64,000 bases of DNA from contig NZ_WMBT01000001.1 of assembly GCF_009708075.1 (NCBI RefSeq), positions 558,001-622,000 of the forward strand. Direction: 5' to 3'. The notes beneath the pieces are model-generated. The model ran no database searches. It was not told the origin of the DNA and was given only the letters and a program-made list of their open reading frames with translations. Below, piece by piece: positions 9,275 through 21,671 of this stretch. The stretch's first letter is position 1. Each line of letters starts with the position of its first letter. This DNA is from Paracoccus lichenicola. GTDB taxonomy: Bacteria > Pseudomonadota > Alphaproteobacteria > Rhodobacterales > Rhodobacteraceae. The position numbers were made by a program, and so were the translations under genes.

Positions 9275-11928
9275 GCCGTTTCCTCGATCAGTTTCTCGAC
9301 TTCGGCAATGGCACTGTCGGCAGCCGCCAGGCTGGGCGCGCCGCCCTGCGCGCGGTCGGGCCTGCCGCCGCCGCCCTTGCCGCCCAGTGCTGCGGTCGCG
9401 GTCTGCACCAGCGTCACCGCGCTGATCCGGTCCACCAGATCCGCCGTCACGCCCGCGGCGACCGTGGCCTTGCCCTCGGCCTCGGCCAGGACCAGCACTG
9501 CCCCGCTGCCCAGTTGCGACTTCATCTCATCGACCAGGGCGCCCAGGTCCTTGCCGCCCACGCCCTCGACCCGGCGGCCGATGAACTTGACGCCGCCGAT
9601 GTCCTTGGCCGCCTGCGCCTGTCCGCCGCCCATGGCAAGCTGGCGCTTGAGCTGCGCGACCTCGTTGGCCAACGCCTTACGTTCCTCGGCCAGCGTCTTG
9701 ACGCGGTTCACGACATCGCCTGCCTGCGCCTTGAGGATACCGGCGATTTCCGACAACTGGTTGTCGGAATGGCGCAGATAGGCCAGGGCCTCCTGCCCGG
9801 TCAACGCCTCGATTCGCCGGACACCCGCACTGGAGGCGCTGTCGCCCAGCAGGGCGAAGGCCCCGATGTCGCCCGTGCGCGCGACATGGGTGCCGCCGCA
9901 AAGCTCCAGCGAATAGGTCTGGCCGTCCGCGCCCTTGCCGCTGTCGGGCAACTGGCCCATGGAAACCACCCGCACCTCGTCGCCGTACTTCTCGCCGAAC
10001 AGCGCCTGCGCCCCCAGACCGCGCGCGTCGTCCGGCGTCATGATGCGCGTTTCCACCGGGCTGTTCTGGCGGATGAACTCGTTCACCTCGGCCTCGACCC
10101 GGGCCAGTTCGTCGGGGGACACCGCGCTGTTGTGGCTGAAGTCGAAGCGCAGGCGATCCGGCGCGTTCAGGCTGCCGCGTTGGGCCACATGATCGCCCAA
10201 CGCGCGGCGCAGCGCCTCGTGCAGCAGGTGCGTGGCGGAATGGTTGGCGCGGATGGCGCTGCGGCGGGCGTGATCGACCGACAGCGTCGCCCCCTGCCCA
10301 CGGCTGATGGTGCCCAGCGTCACCTCGGCCACGTGCAGGAACACGCCCGCGACCTTGCGGGTGTCGGTCACGCGGGCCGCGCCGGTTTCGGTCTTGATGA
10401 GGCCGGTGTCGCCCACCTGCCCGCCGGATTCGGCGTAGAAGGGCGACTGGTTCACGACCAGGGAGACGGTCTGCCCCTCGGTCGCCTGCCCCACGTCGGC
10501 GCCGTCCGCGACCACGGCGAGGATCTGGCCTTCGGCCTCCTCGGTGTCATAGCCCAGGAACTCGGTCGCGCCGTGCCTTTCGGCCAGCTCGAACCAGATG
10601 GCGGCGTCCTTCGATTCGCCCGAACCCGACCAGGCCGCGCGGGCCTTGGCCTTCTGCTCGGCCATGGCGGCGTCGAAACCGGCAGTGTCGACCGACCGGC
10701 CCTGCTCGCGCAGCGCATCCTGGGTCAGGTCCAGCGGGAAGCCATAGGTGTCATAAAGCTTGAACGCGGCCTCACCGGGCAGGTTCGCCCCTTCGGGCAG
10801 GCGCGCCAGTTCGTCGTCCAGCAGCCGCAGCCCGCGGTCGAGCGTCTGGCGGAAACGGCTTTCCTCGCTGCGCAGGGTTTCCTCGATCAGGGCCTGGGCG
10901 CGGGTCAGTTCAGGGTATGCCGCGCCCATCTGGCGGACCAGGGCGGGCACCAGCTTGTGCATGACCGGATCCTGCGCCCCCAGCATGTGCGCGTGCCGCA
11001 TCGCCCGGCGCATGATCCGGCGCAGGACATAGCCGCGCCCTTCGTTCGAGGGCATCACCCCGTCCGCGATCAGGAAGCTGGTCGATCGCAGGTGGTCGGC
11101 GATCACCCGGTGATGGACCTTGCCCGGCCCGTCGGGATCGGCGCTGGTCGCGTGGGCGCTGGCCTCGATCAGGCTGCGCATCAGGTCGGTGTCGTAATTG
11201 TCGTGCTTGCCCTGCAAAAGCGCGCCGATCCGTTCCAGGCCCATGCCGGTGTCGATCGACTGCATGTCCAGCGCGCGCATGGACCCGTCCTCGAACTGCT
11301 CGTTCTGCATGAAGACGAGGTTCCAGATCTCGATGAAGCGGTCGCCGTCCTCGTCCGCAGACCCCGGAGGGCCGCCCCAGATATGGTCGCCGTGGTCATA
11401 GAAGATCTCGGTGCAGGGGCCGCAGGGGCCGGTCGGGCCCATCTGCCAGAAGTTGTCGCTGGTCGGGATGCGGATGATCCGGTCGTCGGTCAGGCCCGCG
11501 ACCTTCTTCCAGATGTTCGCCGCCTCGTCGTCGGTGTGATAGACCGTGACCAGCAGCTGGTCCTTGGGGATGCCGAAATCCTTGGTCAGCAATTCCCAGG
11601 CATAGGGGATCGCCTGTTCCTTGAAGTAGTCGCCGAAGCTGAAATTGCCCAGCATCTCGAAAAAGGTGTGGTGGCGCGCGGTGTAACCCACGTTGTCCAG
11701 GTCGTTGTGCTTGCCGCCCGCGCGCACGCATTTCTGCGCGGTCGTGGCGCGCTTGTAGTCGCGGGTTTCCACCCCGGTGAACAGGTTCTTGAACTGCACC
11801 ATGCCCGAGTTGGTGAACATCAGCGTCGGGTCGTTGCGCGGCACCAGGGGCGAGCTGTCCACGACGCGATGGCCGTTGCGTTCAAAGAAGCTCAGGAACG
11901 TCGAGCGGATGTCGTTCAGTGTGGGCAT
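9271..11928 (-). CDS. alaS: Alanyl-tRNA synthetase
   Basis: It charges tRNA(Ala) with alanine and edits mischarged Ser/Gly. The 885-residue protein has the class II core ([40 protein letters not shown]), the editing-domain metal motifs [11 protein letters not shown] and CGGTH, and the C-terminal glycine-rich C-Ala region ([15 protein letters not shown]). Length and start are standard. DUF1330 follows by an ATGA overlap. Confidence 0.98.
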   Translation of the reverse strand: MPTLNDIRSTFLSFFERNGHRVVDSSPLVPRNDPTLMFTNSGMVQFKNLFTGVETRDYKRATTAQKCVRAGGKHNDLDNVGYTARHHTFFEMLGNFSFGDYFKEQAIPYAWELLTKDFGIPKDQLLVTVYHTDDEAANIWKKVAGLTDDRIIRIPTSDNFWQMGPTGPCGPCTEIFYDHGDHIWGGPPGSADEDGDRFIEIWNLVFMQNEQFEDGSMRALDMQSIDTGMGLERIGALLQGKHDNYDTDLMRSLIEASAHATSADPDGPGKVHHRVIADHLRSTSFLIADGVMPSNEGRGYVLRRIMRRAMRHAHMLGAQDPVMHKLVPALVRQMGAAYPELTRAQALIEETLRSEESRFRQTLDRGLRLLDDELARLPEGANLPGEAAFKLYDTYGFPLDLTQDALREQGRSVDTAGFDAAMAEQKAKARAAWSGSGESKDAAIWFELAERHGATEFLGYDTEEAEGQILAVVADGADVGQATEGQTVSLVVNQSPFYAESGGQVGDTGLIKTETGAARVTDTRKVAGVFLHVAEVTLGTISRGQGATLSVDHARRSAIRANHSATHLLHEALRRALGDHVAQRGSLNAPDRLRFDFSHNSAVSPDELARVEAEVNEFIRQNSPVETRIMTPDDARGLGAQALFGEKYGDEVRVVSMGQLPDSGKGADGQTYSLELCGGTHVARTGDIGAFALLGDSASSAGVRRIEALTGQEALAYLRHSDNQLSEIAGILKAQAGDVVNRVKTLAEERKALANEVAQLKRQLAMGGGQAQAAKDIGGVKFIGRRVEGVGGKDLGALVDEMKSQLGSGAVLVLAEAEGKATVAAGVTADLVDRISAVTLVQTATAALGGKGGGGRPDRAQGGAPSLAAADSAIAEVEKLIEETA

Positions 11929-12055
11929 GGTGGGCCTTCGCGTTCTGGTGGCGCGGCCGGGGATACGCGCGCGGGGTTTGCGAATGATCTATAACCCGCG
12001 GCCTGCCCTGTCCAGCAATCGCCGCAAGGGCCGACGCGCGGGCGGCCCCGAGCAA

Positions 12056-12089
12056 AGGAAAACGCGCGGACAAGCCTGCCCGCGCGTTT
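12056..12089 (-). terminator. recA terminator
   Basis: A perfect 10-bp inverted repeat AAACGCGCGG/CCGCGCGTTT with a 10-base loop lies about 20 bp past the recA stop and is followed on the recA strand by TTTTCC. Confidence 0.75.
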
Positions 12090-12109
12090 GAAAGGTCATG
12101 CCTGGCCGA

Positions 12110-13186
12110 TCATTCCTCGGTCAGGCTGTCGTCTTCGCTTTCGCCGCCCGCCACCGCGAATTCTAGGCCGTGGCTTGCGCGGATCTTGTCCTCGATCGCC
12201 GCGGCCTTTTCGGGGTTGTCGCGCAGGAACTGCTTGGCATTCTCGCGGCCCTGGCCGATGCGCTCGTCGCCATAGGAATACCAGGCGCCCGACTTCTCGA
12301 CCACGCCGGCCTTCACGCCCAGGTCGATCAGCTCGCCCACCTTGCTGATGCCTTCGCCATACATGATGTCGAATTCCACCTGCCGGAAGGGAGGTGCCAC
12401 CTTGTTCTTGACGACCTTCACGCGGGTGGCGTTGCCGATCACCTCGTCGCGGTCCTTGACGGCGCCGGTGCGGCGGATGTCCAGGCGGACCGAGGCATAG
12501 AATTTCAGCGCGTTGCCGCCCGTCGTGGTTTCCGGGTTTCCGAACATCACGCCGATCTTCATGCGGATCTGGTTGATGAAGATCACCATGCAGTTCGACC
12601 GCCCGATGGAGGCCGTCAGCTTGCGCATCGCCTGGCTCATCAGACGGGCCTGAGAACCCATCTGCATGTCGCCCATGTCGCCTTCGATTTCCGACTTGGG
12701 CGTCAGCGCCGCGACCGAATCGACCACGACCAGGCTGACCGCGCCGGACCGCACCAGCGTATCGACGATTTCCAGCGCCTGTTCGCCCGTGTCGGGCTGC
12801 GAGATCAGCAGCTCGTCCAGGTTCACGCCCAGCTTGCGGGCATACAGCGGATCCAGCGCGTGTTCCGCGTCCACGAAGGCGCAAACGCCGCCCTTCTTCT
12901 GTTCCTCGGCCACGACATGCAGCGTCAGCGTGGTTTTCCCCGAGCTTTCCGGGCCGAAGATTTCGATGATCCGGCCCTTGGGCAGGCCGCCGATGCCAAG
13001 CGCGATGTCCAGGCCCAGCGACCCGGTCGAGGTTGACTCGATCTCGGCCACGGGGTTGTCCTTGCCCAGCTTCATGATCGAACCCTTGCCGAACTGGCGT
13101 TCGATCTGGGCCAGGGCGCTGTCGAGCGCCTTCTGCTTGTCCGCGCTGCGCTTGTCGTTCATGTCGAAGATGCTCGCCTGTGCCAT
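12110..13186 (-). CDS. recA: Recombinase RecA
   Basis: The DNA strand-exchange protein and LexA co-protease. The 358-residue protein carries the Walker A motif GPESSGKTT (about residues 70-78), VVVDSVAAL Walker B, and the L1/L2 DNA loops ([39 protein letters not shown]). AAGGA precedes the ATG by about 5 bp. An alphaproteobacterial SOS box lies upstream and a strong terminator downstream, so it is monocistronic. Confidence 0.98.
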   Translation of the reverse strand: MAQASIFDMNDKRSADKQKALDSALAQIERQFGKGSIMKLGKDNPVAEIESTSTGSLGLDIALGIGGLPKGRIIEIFGPESSGKTTLTLHVVAEEQKKGGVCAFVDAEHALDPLYARKLGVNLDELLISQPDTGEQALEIVDTLVRSGAVSLVVVDSVAALTPKSEIEGDMGDMQMGSQARLMSQAMRKLTASIGRSNCMVIFINQIRMKIGVMFGNPETTTGGNALKFYASVRLDIRRTGAVKDRDEVIGNATRVKVVKNKVAPPFRQVEFDIMYGEGISKVGELIDLGVKAGVVEKSGAWYSYGDERIGQGRENAKQFLRDNPEKAAAIEDKIRASHGLEFAVAGGESEDDSLTEE

Positions 13187-13250
13187 ATCGTCCTTACCGT
13201 TATTTCACAGCCCGGCCGATACAGCAATCTGCCGGCCACGGGAGGTTGAT

Positions 13251-13265
13251 GTTCACTTCTTGTTC
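13251..13265 (-). promoter_or_regulatory. LexA (SOS) box of recA
   Basis: GTTCACTTCTTGTTC is a perfect GTTC-N7-GTTC direct repeat, the SOS box of Alphaproteobacteria, 65 bp upstream of the recA start. Confidence 0.88.
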
Positions 13266-13349
13266 CTGTCCCTAGATGCGTGTTCACCGCCGGTTTTTCA
13301 AGCGCAATCCCCTGGGAAGAATCACGTTTTCTTAACCAGTTTGCCCCCC

Positions 13350-13369
13350 GAACGGTTAACAAACCGTTC
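13350..13369 (-). terminator. Hairpin at the 3' end of cckA
   Basis: GAACGGTT-AACA-AACCGTTC is a perfect 8-bp inverted repeat overlapping the cckA stop codon. No T-tract follows on the cckA strand, so it may be a processing or weak termination structure rather than a classic terminator. Confidence 0.35.
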
Positions 13370-15452
13370 ACGCATCCAGGCGGCGCGGCGGACCCTGCAA
13401 CTGGCGGGCGACGCATTGCGCCAGTTCGTTCAGCGTGAAGGGCTTGGCCAGGAAGGTGGCATTGGGGATGGGGTCGTGGCCTTCGCCGAAGATGTCCTCG
13501 GTATAGCCCGACATGAAGATCACCTTGGTGCCGGGCCGCTCCTGCAAGGCCGCGCGGACCCAGCTTGGCCCGTCCATGCCGGGCATGACCACGTCGGTGA
13601 CGAAGATGTCCACGGCCAGCGTTCCGTCCAGCAGCGACAGCGCCTCCTCGGCGCTTGCGGCCTCGTGGACCTCGTAGCCCTTGAGCCGCAGGGCGCGGGC
13701 GGCGAAGGCGCGGACCGGGGCCTCGTCCTCGACCAGCAGGACGGTGGCGCGGCGTTCGGGCTGCGGGACGGGGGCCACCGCGGGCGCCGGGCGCGGCGCG
13801 GGCTGCATCCCGGCCTGCGCGGGGAAGTAGAGCGAGAAGCAGGTGCCGCGGCCCAGTTCGCTGTCGCAGAAGATATAGCCGCCCGTCTGCTTCACGATGC
13901 CGTAGGCGGTGGATAGGCCCAGGCCGGTCCCCTCGCCCACGCGCTTGGTGGTGAAGAACGGCTCGAAAATCTTGTCGCGCAGCGCGGGGTCGATGCCGCA
14001 GCCCTCGTCGGTGACGCGGATGCGCAGGTAGTCCCCCTGGGGCAGCGAGACCTTGCCGCGCGCGCCGTCGCCGCCGATGGTCGTCACGTCGGTGCGGATC
14101 TCGATGTTGCCGCCCGCGGGCATGGCGTCTCGGGCGTTGACGACAAGGTTCATGATGACCTGCTCCAGCTGGCGTTTGTCGGCGCGGATGGCGCGCAAGG
14201 CGGAATCGTGGGCGATGGTCAGCGTGACCTTTTCGCCCACCAGGCGGTTCAGAAGATGGGTCAGATCCGCCAGCACGTCGCGCGGATCCAGGGTTTCCAG
14301 CTTCAGCTGCTGGCGGCGCGAGAAGGCCAGAAGCTGGCCCACCAGCGCGGCGGCGCGGTTGGCGTTCTGGCCGATCTGGTCCAGGTCGGCATAATCCGGG
14401 TCGCCCTTGTCATGGCGCAGCATCAGAAGGTCGCAATGGCCCCGGATGGCCGTCAGCAGGTTGTTGAAGTCATGCGCGACGCCCCCCGCCAGCTGGCCGA
14501 TGGCCTGCATCTTCTGGCTTTGCACGAACTGCGCTTCCAAGGTCTTCAGCGCGCTAGCGTCGTTCAGCACCGCGATCACGCCCGGCTGTTCCACCGGGTC
14601 GATGGCCAGCGTGACCTGGAAATGCTGTTCCCGGGCCGCGTCGTCGGGGACGCGCAGGCGCAGCACCTCGGCCCGGCCATCGGTGCGCCGCGCCGCATGG
14701 GTTTCGGCGATCCATTCCCCCGCAGGCCGGCCGGGACCGTCCAGCAGGCTGCCGACATGCACCGGGTCGGGTCCCTCGGGCAGGCTGTCGCCCAGAAGGC
14801 GCCGGGCCGCGGCATTGGCGCGGCGGATATAGCCGTTCGGCGCGATGCGCAGCAAGGCGACCGGGATCGCCTCGAAATCGTCGGGGGCTTCTTCCTCGTC
14901 CTCGACGACGGGGGTGGGCGCGGGACTGCCCCGGCGGTGATAGGACCAGATCTGGAGGGGCGCATCCTCGGCCCGGCTCAGCGTCAGCGTATCGCCCGAG
15001 GCCAGCGACAGGTCCGCGCAGCCCGCATAGCCCGCGCGGCGCACCAAACCCTCCATGTCCGGGACCGCATCGGCCCGCAGGCCGGACACCAGCCGCAGGA
15101 TGTTCTGCCCGGCGATGTCGCCGAAGCCCGTGCGCGAGGCATCGTTCTGCAGCATCACCAGCCCGTCGGAATCGCAGATCCAGACCGGATCGGGCGCGGC
15201 CGTGACCTCGTGCCGGATTGACGCCAGCGCCCGCCGCACGGCCAGCCGGTCCAGCACGTAGCCCAGCGAGATCACGCCCCCCAGGATATACCAGGCCACC
15301 GCGATGGTCCCGATCACCAGGGCCAGCGCGCCATAGCCGCTTTGCGGCGCGACCAGGGCGATGACGGCCGCGATGACGACCGGAAACATCAGCAAGGGCA
15401 AGGCCATCGCGGCATTTCGCGACAAGGTTGACTGCGTATCCCCCAAGACCAT
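13368..15452 (-). CDS. cckA: Hybrid histidine kinase CckA
   Basis: CckA heads the CckA-ChpT-CtrA phosphorelay of Alphaproteobacteria. The 694-residue protein has two N-terminal transmembrane segments ([36 protein letters not shown]), two PAS-like regions, a HisKA box with phospho-acceptor His in [17 protein letters not shown], an ATPase domain ([26 protein letters not shown]) and a C-terminal receiver with Asp in [13 protein letters not shown]. The start at 15452 is set by AAGGGA upstream and the first membrane helix; the open frame to 15809 overlaps the rsmB-like gene. A TTAA-N7-TTAA CtrA site lies upstream. Confidence 0.95.
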   Translation of the reverse strand: MVLGDTQSTLSRNAAMALPLLMFPVVIAAVIALVAPQSGYGALALVIGTIAVAWYILGGVISLGYVLDRLAVRRALASIRHEVTAAPDPVWICDSDGLVMLQNDASRTGFGDIAGQNILRLVSGLRADAVPDMEGLVRRAGYAGCADLSLASGDTLTLSRAEDAPLQIWSYHRRGSPAPTPVVEDEEEAPDDFEAIPVALLRIAPNGYIRRANAAARRLLGDSLPEGPDPVHVGSLLDGPGRPAGEWIAETHAARRTDGRAEVLRLRVPDDAAREQHFQVTLAIDPVEQPGVIAVLNDASALKTLEAQFVQSQKMQAIGQLAGGVAHDFNNLLTAIRGHCDLLMLRHDKGDPDYADLDQIGQNANRAAALVGQLLAFSRRQQLKLETLDPRDVLADLTHLLNRLVGEKVTLTIAHDSALRAIRADKRQLEQVIMNLVVNARDAMPAGGNIEIRTDVTTIGGDGARGKVSLPQGDYLRIRVTDEGCGIDPALRDKIFEPFFTTKRVGEGTGLGLSTAYGIVKQTGGYIFCDSELGRGTCFSLYFPAQAGMQPAPRPAPAVAPVPQPERRATVLLVEDEAPVRAFAARALRLKGYEVHEAASAEEALSLLDGTLAVDIFVTDVVMPGMDGPSWVRAALQERPGTKVIFMSGYTEDIFGEGHDPIPNATFLAKPFTLNELAQCVARQLQGPPRRLDA

Positions 15453-15502
15453 GCGCCGAGTCCCTTTTCTGTTCCTCCAGAGGCTCGATACCGCCAAAGC
15501 CC

Positions 15503-15517
15503 TTAAGATAGCGTTAA
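15503..15517 (-). promoter_or_regulatory. CtrA-type box upstream of cckA
   Basis: TTAAGATAGCGTTAA is a perfect TTAA-N7-TTAA site 51 bp upstream of the cckA ATG, just beyond the end of the upstream methyltransferase gene. It suggests feedback of CtrA on its own kinase. Confidence 0.6.
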
Positions 15518-15532
15518 TGACGGCGCGCGGCC

Positions 15533-16675
15533 TCATTGGCGGGTCAGCACGGACAGGAAGAAACCGTCCCCGGCATCGAGGGGGGTCCAGAGATGGCGCG
15601 AAACCTGCCGGAAGTCCGGGTGATCGCGCAGGAAGGCCGTCACCTGCCCGTCGTTTTCGGGATCGAGGACGGAACAGGTCATGTAGGCCAGGTGCCTGCC
15701 CGGCGGGACATGCCGCGCGGCCTTGCGCAGGATTTCCGCCTGCAACGCGACCAGATCGCGCAGCGCGGCCTCGGTCAGGCGCCATTTCGCATCGGGGGTC
15801 CGCCGCCATGTGCCCGACCCCGAACAGGGCGCATCGACGATCACCAGGTCGAAGCGGCCCGCCGGATCGGCCTCCAGCCGCACCTTGACCCCCGCCCGTT
15901 CGGCCCGCTGCGGCAGATCGCGCATCCGGGCGGGATCGGCGTCGTGCGCCACCAGCACCAGGCCCTTGGCCCGCGCGGCCACGGCCAGCGTCTTGCCGCC
16001 CCCGCCCGCGCAGTAATCCAGGACGCGCATCCCCGGCGCCACCGGCAGGGCGGCGCAGGCCAGTTGCGGCGACAGGTCCTGCAACTCGACCAGTCCGTCG
16101 CGATAGGCGCGGCCTTGCGACAGGCGGCGCTCGTTTTCCGTCACCCGCAGGGCGGTGGCCAGGCGCGGGTCCGGCGTGGCGGCGATGCCGTTCTCGGCCA
16201 GGGCGCGGAGGGCCTCGGCAGGCGTGGCCTTGAGCGTGTTGACGCGCAGCCAGACCGGCGCCCGTTGCCGCAGCGCCGCCGCGACGGCATCGGCATCAGC
16301 GCCCAGCGAGTTGTTCCACAAGGGGGCAAGCCAGTCCGGGATGTCGGAAACCTCACCGGCCGAACCGGTCCCCTCGCCTGCAGCCAAGGGCACGGGGGCA
16401 TGACCCTCGCCCGTGAACAGCCCGGCCGGATCGCCCCCGGCAGCGCGCAACCCGCCGATCATCAGCCCGCGCCCGGTCAGCGCGCCACCAAGTGCTGCAT
16501 GGCTGTTGCGGCAGCGCAGCGCGTCGAAGACCAGGTCGCGCACCGCCGCCCGGTCGCCCGACCCCGCGAAGCGGCTGGCGCGCGACCAGCGCAGCAGCGC
16601 CTGTTCGGCGGGCTGGCCCGCAAGGATCAGGTCCAGGACCTCGACCGCGGCGGATATGCGGGCACCCGGCGTCAT
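15533..16675 (-). CDS. RsmB/NOP-family rRNA cytosine-C5 methyltransferase
   Basis: A 380-residue SAM-dependent RNA m5C methyltransferase. The N terminus has a NusB/RsmB-like helical segment (AVEVLDLILAGQPAEQALLRW), followed by the PUA-like linker and the Rossmann domain: SAM loop DYCAGGGGKTLA, VDAPCSGSGTWRR (motif IV Cys) and TCSVLDPENDGQ (motif VI catalytic Cys). It most resembles RsmB, which modifies 16S rRNA C967, but at 380 residues is shorter than E. coli RsmB, so the exact target is inferred. It lies upstream of cckA in the same orientation. Confidence 0.85.
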   Translation of the reverse strand: MTPGARISAAVEVLDLILAGQPAEQALLRWSRASRFAGSGDRAAVRDLVFDALRCRNSHAALGGALTGRGLMIGGLRAAGGDPAGLFTGEGHAPVPLAAGEGTGSAGEVSDIPDWLAPLWNNSLGADADAVAAALRQRAPVWLRVNTLKATPAEALRALAENGIAATPDPRLATALRVTENERRLSQGRAYRDGLVELQDLSPQLACAALPVAPGMRVLDYCAGGGGKTLAVAARAKGLVLVAHDADPARMRDLPQRAERAGVKVRLEADPAGRFDLVIVDAPCSGSGTWRRTPDAKWRLTEAALRDLVALQAEILRKAARHVPPGRHLAYMTCSVLDPENDGQVTAFLRDHPDFRQVSRHLWTPLDAGDGFFLSVLTRQ

Positions 16676-16681
16676 CCGCGC

Positions 16682-17851
16682 CTAGATGTCGCGCTGCAGC
16701 AGGTCGCGGGTGAACAGCTTGTCCGCGACATCGGCCAGGTCGTCGTGGCGGCGGTTGGCGATGATCAGGTCCGATTTGGCCTTGAACGCCCCCAGGTCGC
16801 GTTCGACCGGCGAGTGGAAGAAGTGATCCGTTTGCAAGGCAGGCTCGTAGACGATGCAGGAAATGCCCTTGGCCTTGATCCGCTTCATGATCCCCTGGAT
16901 GGCGCTGTCGCGGAAATTGTCCGAGCCTTCCTTCATCACCAGCCGATAGACCCCGACCGTCCGCGGGTTCCGCGCGATGATCTGTTCGGCGATGAAGTCC
17001 TTGCGCGTGCGGTTCGAATCGACGATGGCCGCGATCAGGTTCTGCGGGACCAGGGAATAGTTCGCCAGCAGCTGCTTGGTGTCCTTGGGCAGGCAATAGC
17101 CGCCATAACCGAAGGAAGGGTTGTTGTAGTAGTCGCCCACCCGCGGATCCAGCGAGACGCCCCGGATGATCGCGTGCGGATCCAGGCCATGCGTCAGGGC
17201 ATAGCTGTCCAACTCGTTGAAATAGGCGACGCGCATGGCCAGGAAGGTATTGGCGAACAGCTTGATCGCCTCGGCCTCGGTCGAATCGGTAAACAGGACC
17301 GGCACGTCCGGGGACAGGGCGCCCTGGACCAGCAGGCCGGCAAAGCGGCGCGCGGCCTCTCCCTTGTCGCCCACCACGATCCGGCTGGGATGAAGGTTGT
17401 CGTGCAAGGCCAGCCCTTCGCGCAGGAACTCGGGCGAGAAGATGATGCCGTCAAAGCCGGTGCTGGCCCGCATCCGGCTGGTGAAGCCGACCGGCACCGT
17501 GGACTTGACGATGATCGGCGTCGCGGGGGCGTGCTGGCGGGCAAGGGCGATCACCGCCTCGACCGAGGTGGTGTCAAAGCCGTTGGTGCGCGGGTCATAG
17601 TTCGTGGGCGTGGCGACGATCACGAAGTCCGCGCCTTCCAGCGCCTGCGCGGGATCGGTCGTGGCGGTCAGGTCAAGATCGCGCTCGGCCAGGAAGCGGG
17701 TGATGTCGGCATCCTCGATGGGGCTTTGGCGGGCCTTGACGGCAGCGACCCTGCCCTTGTCGATGTCCAGCGCGACGACCGTGGACTGCTGCGCCAGCAG
17801 CACCGCATTCGAAAGGCCGACATAGCCCAGGCCGACAACGGCAATCTTCAT
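16682..17851 (-). CDS. UDP-glucose 6-dehydrogenase-like nucleotide sugar dehydrogenase
   Basis: It oxidises a UDP-hexose (probably UDP-glucose to UDP-glucuronate) with two NAD+. The 389-residue protein has the Rossmann motif [16 protein letters not shown], the central [20 protein letters not shown] helix and the catalytic Cys in [11 protein letters not shown]. The start at 17851 coincides with this Rossmann motif; upstream codons back to 17944 have no family support. It probably feeds capsule or exopolysaccharide synthesis. It ends 6 bp before the rsmB-like gene. Confidence 0.9.
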   Translation of the reverse strand: MKIAVVGLGYVGLSNAVLLAQQSTVVALDIDKGRVAAVKARQSPIEDADITRFLAERDLDLTATTDPAQALEGADFVIVATPTNYDPRTNGFDTTSVEAVIALARQHAPATPIIVKSTVPVGFTSRMRASTGFDGIIFSPEFLREGLALHDNLHPSRIVVGDKGEAARRFAGLLVQGALSPDVPVLFTDSTEAEAIKLFANTFLAMRVAYFNELDSYALTHGLDPHAIIRGVSLDPRVGDYYNNPSFGYGGYCLPKDTKQLLANYSLVPQNLIAAIVDSNRTRKDFIAEQIIARNPRTVGVYRLVMKEGSDNFRDSAIQGIMKRIKAKGISCIVYEPALQTDHFFHSPVERDLGAFKAKSDLIIANRRHDDLADVADKLFTRDLLQRDI

Positions 17852-17914
17852 AACACCCTCATTCGCAACGGGCCTTGTGCCCGGTTTTGCCGCAATGACA
17901 GTGTCAGGAAAAGA

Positions 17915-18001
17915 TGGTGCGGTCGAGAAGACTCGAACTTCCACTCCGGTTAAGGAACAGCGACCTCAACGCTGCGCGTCTACCAATTCCGCCACGACCG
18001 C
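17915..18001 (-). tRNA. tRNA-Leu (GAG)
   Basis: Acceptor stem GCGGTCG/CGACCGC, discriminator A and encoded CCA. The anticodon loop is TTGAGGT, flanked by CAGCG/CGCTG, so the anticodon is GAG (Leu, codon CUC). A long variable arm (TTCCTTAACCGGA region) fits a class II tRNA-Leu. Length 87 nt. Confidence 0.95.
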
Positions 18002-18041
18002 ATCCGGGCAGTGCGGCGGGTCATAGCCGAGGCGCCATGGA

Positions 18042-18749
18042 TTGAAAAGGGGGATTCTGAAACCCCCGCTTGACGGCGCGCCGCGGGCGGGCCAGACCGC
18101 GCGCATGGTGGACTGGATCACGGCAGACGGGCTGACCGATTACGACGCGGCCGTGGCCTTCATGGAGGCGCGGGTGGCCGCGATCCATGCGGGGACTGCG
18201 GACGAGGCCGTGTGGCTGGTCGAACACCCGCCGCTTTACACCGCGGGCACCAGCGCCCGGGACGGCGACCTGCTGGACGCGCGCTTTCCGGTGCATGTGG
18301 CCGGGCGGGGCGGGCAATACACCTATCACGGGCCGGGCCAGCGAATCGTCTATGTCATGCTGGACCTGAACCGGCGCGGGCGCGACGTGCGCGCCTTTGT
18401 CGCCCGGCTGGAAGCCTGGATCATCGCCGTGCTGGCCGAATTCGGCGTGACGGGCGTGATCCGCGAAGGGCGCGTCGGTGTCTGGGTGCCGCGCCCCGAC
18501 AAGGCGCCCCTGCCCGACGGCAGCATCCGCGACGACAAGATCGCGGCCATCGGTGTCAAGCTGCGCCGCTGGGTCAGCTTTCACGGCATCGCGGTCAATG
18601 TCGAACCCGACCTGTCCCATTACAACGGCATCGTGCCCTGCGGAATCAGCGGCCACGGCATCACCAGCCTGGTCGATCTGGGCCTGCCCGTGGGCATGGC
18701 CGACCTGGACGTGGCGCTGCGCCGGCAGTTCGATGCAACCTTCGGCTGA
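18042..18749 (+). CDS. lipB: Lipoyl(octanoyl) transferase
   Basis: LipB moves octanoate from acyl-carrier protein to lipoyl domains of 2-oxoacid dehydrogenases. The motifs are [34 protein letters not shown], the conserved Lys in [20 protein letters not shown] and the acyl-accepting Cys in [15 protein letters not shown]. The frame gives 235 residues from 18042; the Met at 18105 (MVDWITADG) is an equally plausible start that trims a basic extension. Confidence 0.95.
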   Translation: MKRGILKPPLDGAPRAGQTARMVDWITADGLTDYDAAVAFMEARVAAIHAGTADEAVWLVEHPPLYTAGTSARDGDLLDARFPVHVAGRGGQYTYHGPGQRIVYVMLDLNRRGRDVRAFVARLEAWIIAVLAEFGVTGVIREGRVGVWVPRPDKAPLPDGSIRDDKIAAIGVKLRRWVSFHGIAVNVEPDLSHYNGIVPCGISGHGITSLVDLGLPVGMADLDVALRRQFDATFG

Positions 18750-18852
18750 CTTCCTTGTTCTGGCTGCGACCTTCTGACGGCTGGCAAATGCCCGCCGCGG
18801 GCTTATGTAGATCTGTTGGGAACTCCAGTTTCTTGGACGAGCGAGGAAAAGA

Positions 18853-19278
18853 ATGAAGATTGCGATCATTGGCGCCCTGATGGGTGCAGCCCTGGCCATG
18901 CCCGCATTGGCACAGGACGGCGACGCCGCCACCGGCGAAAAGGAATTCCGCAAGTGCAAGGCCTGCCACATGATCCAGTCGCCCGAGGGCGAGGACATCG
19001 TGAAGGGCGGCGCCACCGGGCCGAACCTGTACGGCGTCGTGGGCCGCCCGGCGGGCAGCCAGGAGGGATACAAGTATTCCGAGGCGCTGATCGCGCTGAA
19101 GGATTCGGGCGAGGTCTGGACGGTCGAGGATCTGGCCGCCTATGTCACCGATCCCAACAAGTTCGTGCAGGAAAAGACCGGCGACACCTCGGCGCGCACG
19201 AAGATGACCTTCAAGCTGAACAAGAACCAGGCCGACATCGCGGCCTATCTGGCCAGCGCCTCGCCCGCGGCCCAGTGA
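18853..19278 (+). CDS. cycA: Periplasmic cytochrome c (c550/c2 type)
   Basis: A class I cytochrome c that carries electrons from the bc1 complex to terminal oxidases and reductases. It has a 20-residue Sec signal (MKIAIIGALMGAALAMPALAQ), the haem-binding CKACH (Cys35-His39) and the axial Met118 in TKMTFKLNKNQAD. It aligns closely with Paracoccus denitrificans c550, including GEKEFxKCKACHM, DIVKGGxTGPNLYGVVGR and YVTDP; this is the best taxonomic clue in the window. GAGGAAAAG precedes the start. The usp and ctaD genes follow after a strong terminator. Confidence 0.95.
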   Translation: MKIAIIGALMGAALAMPALAQDGDAATGEKEFRKCKACHMIQSPEGEDIVKGGATGPNLYGVVGRPAGSQEGYKYSEALIALKDSGEVWTVEDLAAYVTDPNKFVQEKTGDTSARTKMTFKLNKNQADIAAYLASASPAAQ

Positions 19279-19297
19279 CGGCCTGACGCTTCCTGCA

Positions 19298-19330
19298 ACG
19301 GGCCGGTCCTTCGGATCGGCCCGTTTGATT
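19298..19330 (+). terminator. cycA terminator
   Basis: A 12-bp stem with one G-T pair (ACGGGCCGGTCC / GGATCGGCCCGT), loop TTC, followed by TTGATTT. Confidence 0.8.
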
Positions 19331-19338
19331 TGGATCAT
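19325..19338 (+). promoter_or_regulatory. FnrL/FNR-type box upstream of usp
   Basis: TTGATTTGGATCAT differs from TTGAT-N4-ATCAA at one position. It lies 77 bp upstream of the usp start, directly after the cycA terminator. Universal stress genes are frequent FNR/FnrL targets in this family. Confidence 0.6.
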
Positions 19339-19414
19339 TCTGCCCGGGTGCCAGCCATGGCAGGCTTCCGTCGCAACCGGACCGCAGGGGCGGATCCACA
19401 GCGATGGAGGGGCA

Positions 19415-19852
19415 ATGTTCAAGCATATCCTGATCCCGACCGACGGGTCGGAACTGGCAACCCAGGCGGTGGACAAGGGCATCGACCTTGCCGCCGGGAC
19501 GGGCGCGGCCGTCACGGTCATGACCGTGACCGAACCGTTCCGCATTCTCAGCACGGGTTCGATGCAGGTCGAAAGCACGCGCGCCAGCTATGACGCGGAC
19601 GCCACTGCGCACGCGGAGCGGATCCTGCAGGCCGCCCGCGCCAAGGCCGAGGCGGCGGGGGTGTCCGTCCAGACCCACCACAAATGGCACGACAGCCCTT
19701 ACGAGGCGATCATCGACACCGCTCTGGCCGAGGGCTGCGACCTGATCGCCATGGCGTCCCATGGGCGGCGCGGGATGGCGGCGGTGGTGATGGGCAGCCA
19801 GGCCACCAAGATCCTGACCCATTCCAAGATCCCGGTGCTGGTGTATCGCTAA
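19415..19852 (+). CDS. Universal stress protein (UspA family)
   Basis: A 145-residue single Usp domain: MFKHILIPTDGSELATQAVDKG at the N terminus, and the ATP-binding pattern G-2x-G-9x-G-(S/T) near the C terminus in MASHGRRGMAAVVMGSQATKIL. GGAGGGG lies just before the ATG. It sits between cycA and ctaD and has an FNR-type box upstream, so induction at low oxygen is likely. Binding of ATP is inferred. Confidence 0.9.
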   Translation: MFKHILIPTDGSELATQAVDKGIDLAAGTGAAVTVMTVTEPFRILSTGSMQVESTRASYDADATAHAERILQAARAKAEAAGVSVQTHHKWHDSPYEAIIDTALAEGCDLIAMASHGRRGMAAVVMGSQATKILTHSKIPVLVYR

Positions 19853-19982
19853 GCCCATGGCGGCTGCGCCTGCCACCAAAAGCTGCCGTCCCGGTGCCCT
19901 TAGGGCATTGCCGGGTCGGCATCGCTGGTCTAGAACAACCTCAGGGAATTGCCGGTCTGCCGGACCGGATCACTATATCTGA

Positions 19983-21670
<1,688 letters not shown>

Positions 21671-21671
<1 letters not shown>

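Noticed and set aside
9514..11994. 826-codon ORF antisense to alaS
   Set aside because: AlaRS on the other strand is unmistakable; the antisense translation is low-complexity.
15536..17953. 805-codon plus-strand ORF
   Set aside because: It runs antisense to the rsmB-like and UDP-glucose dehydrogenase genes and has no recognisable domain.
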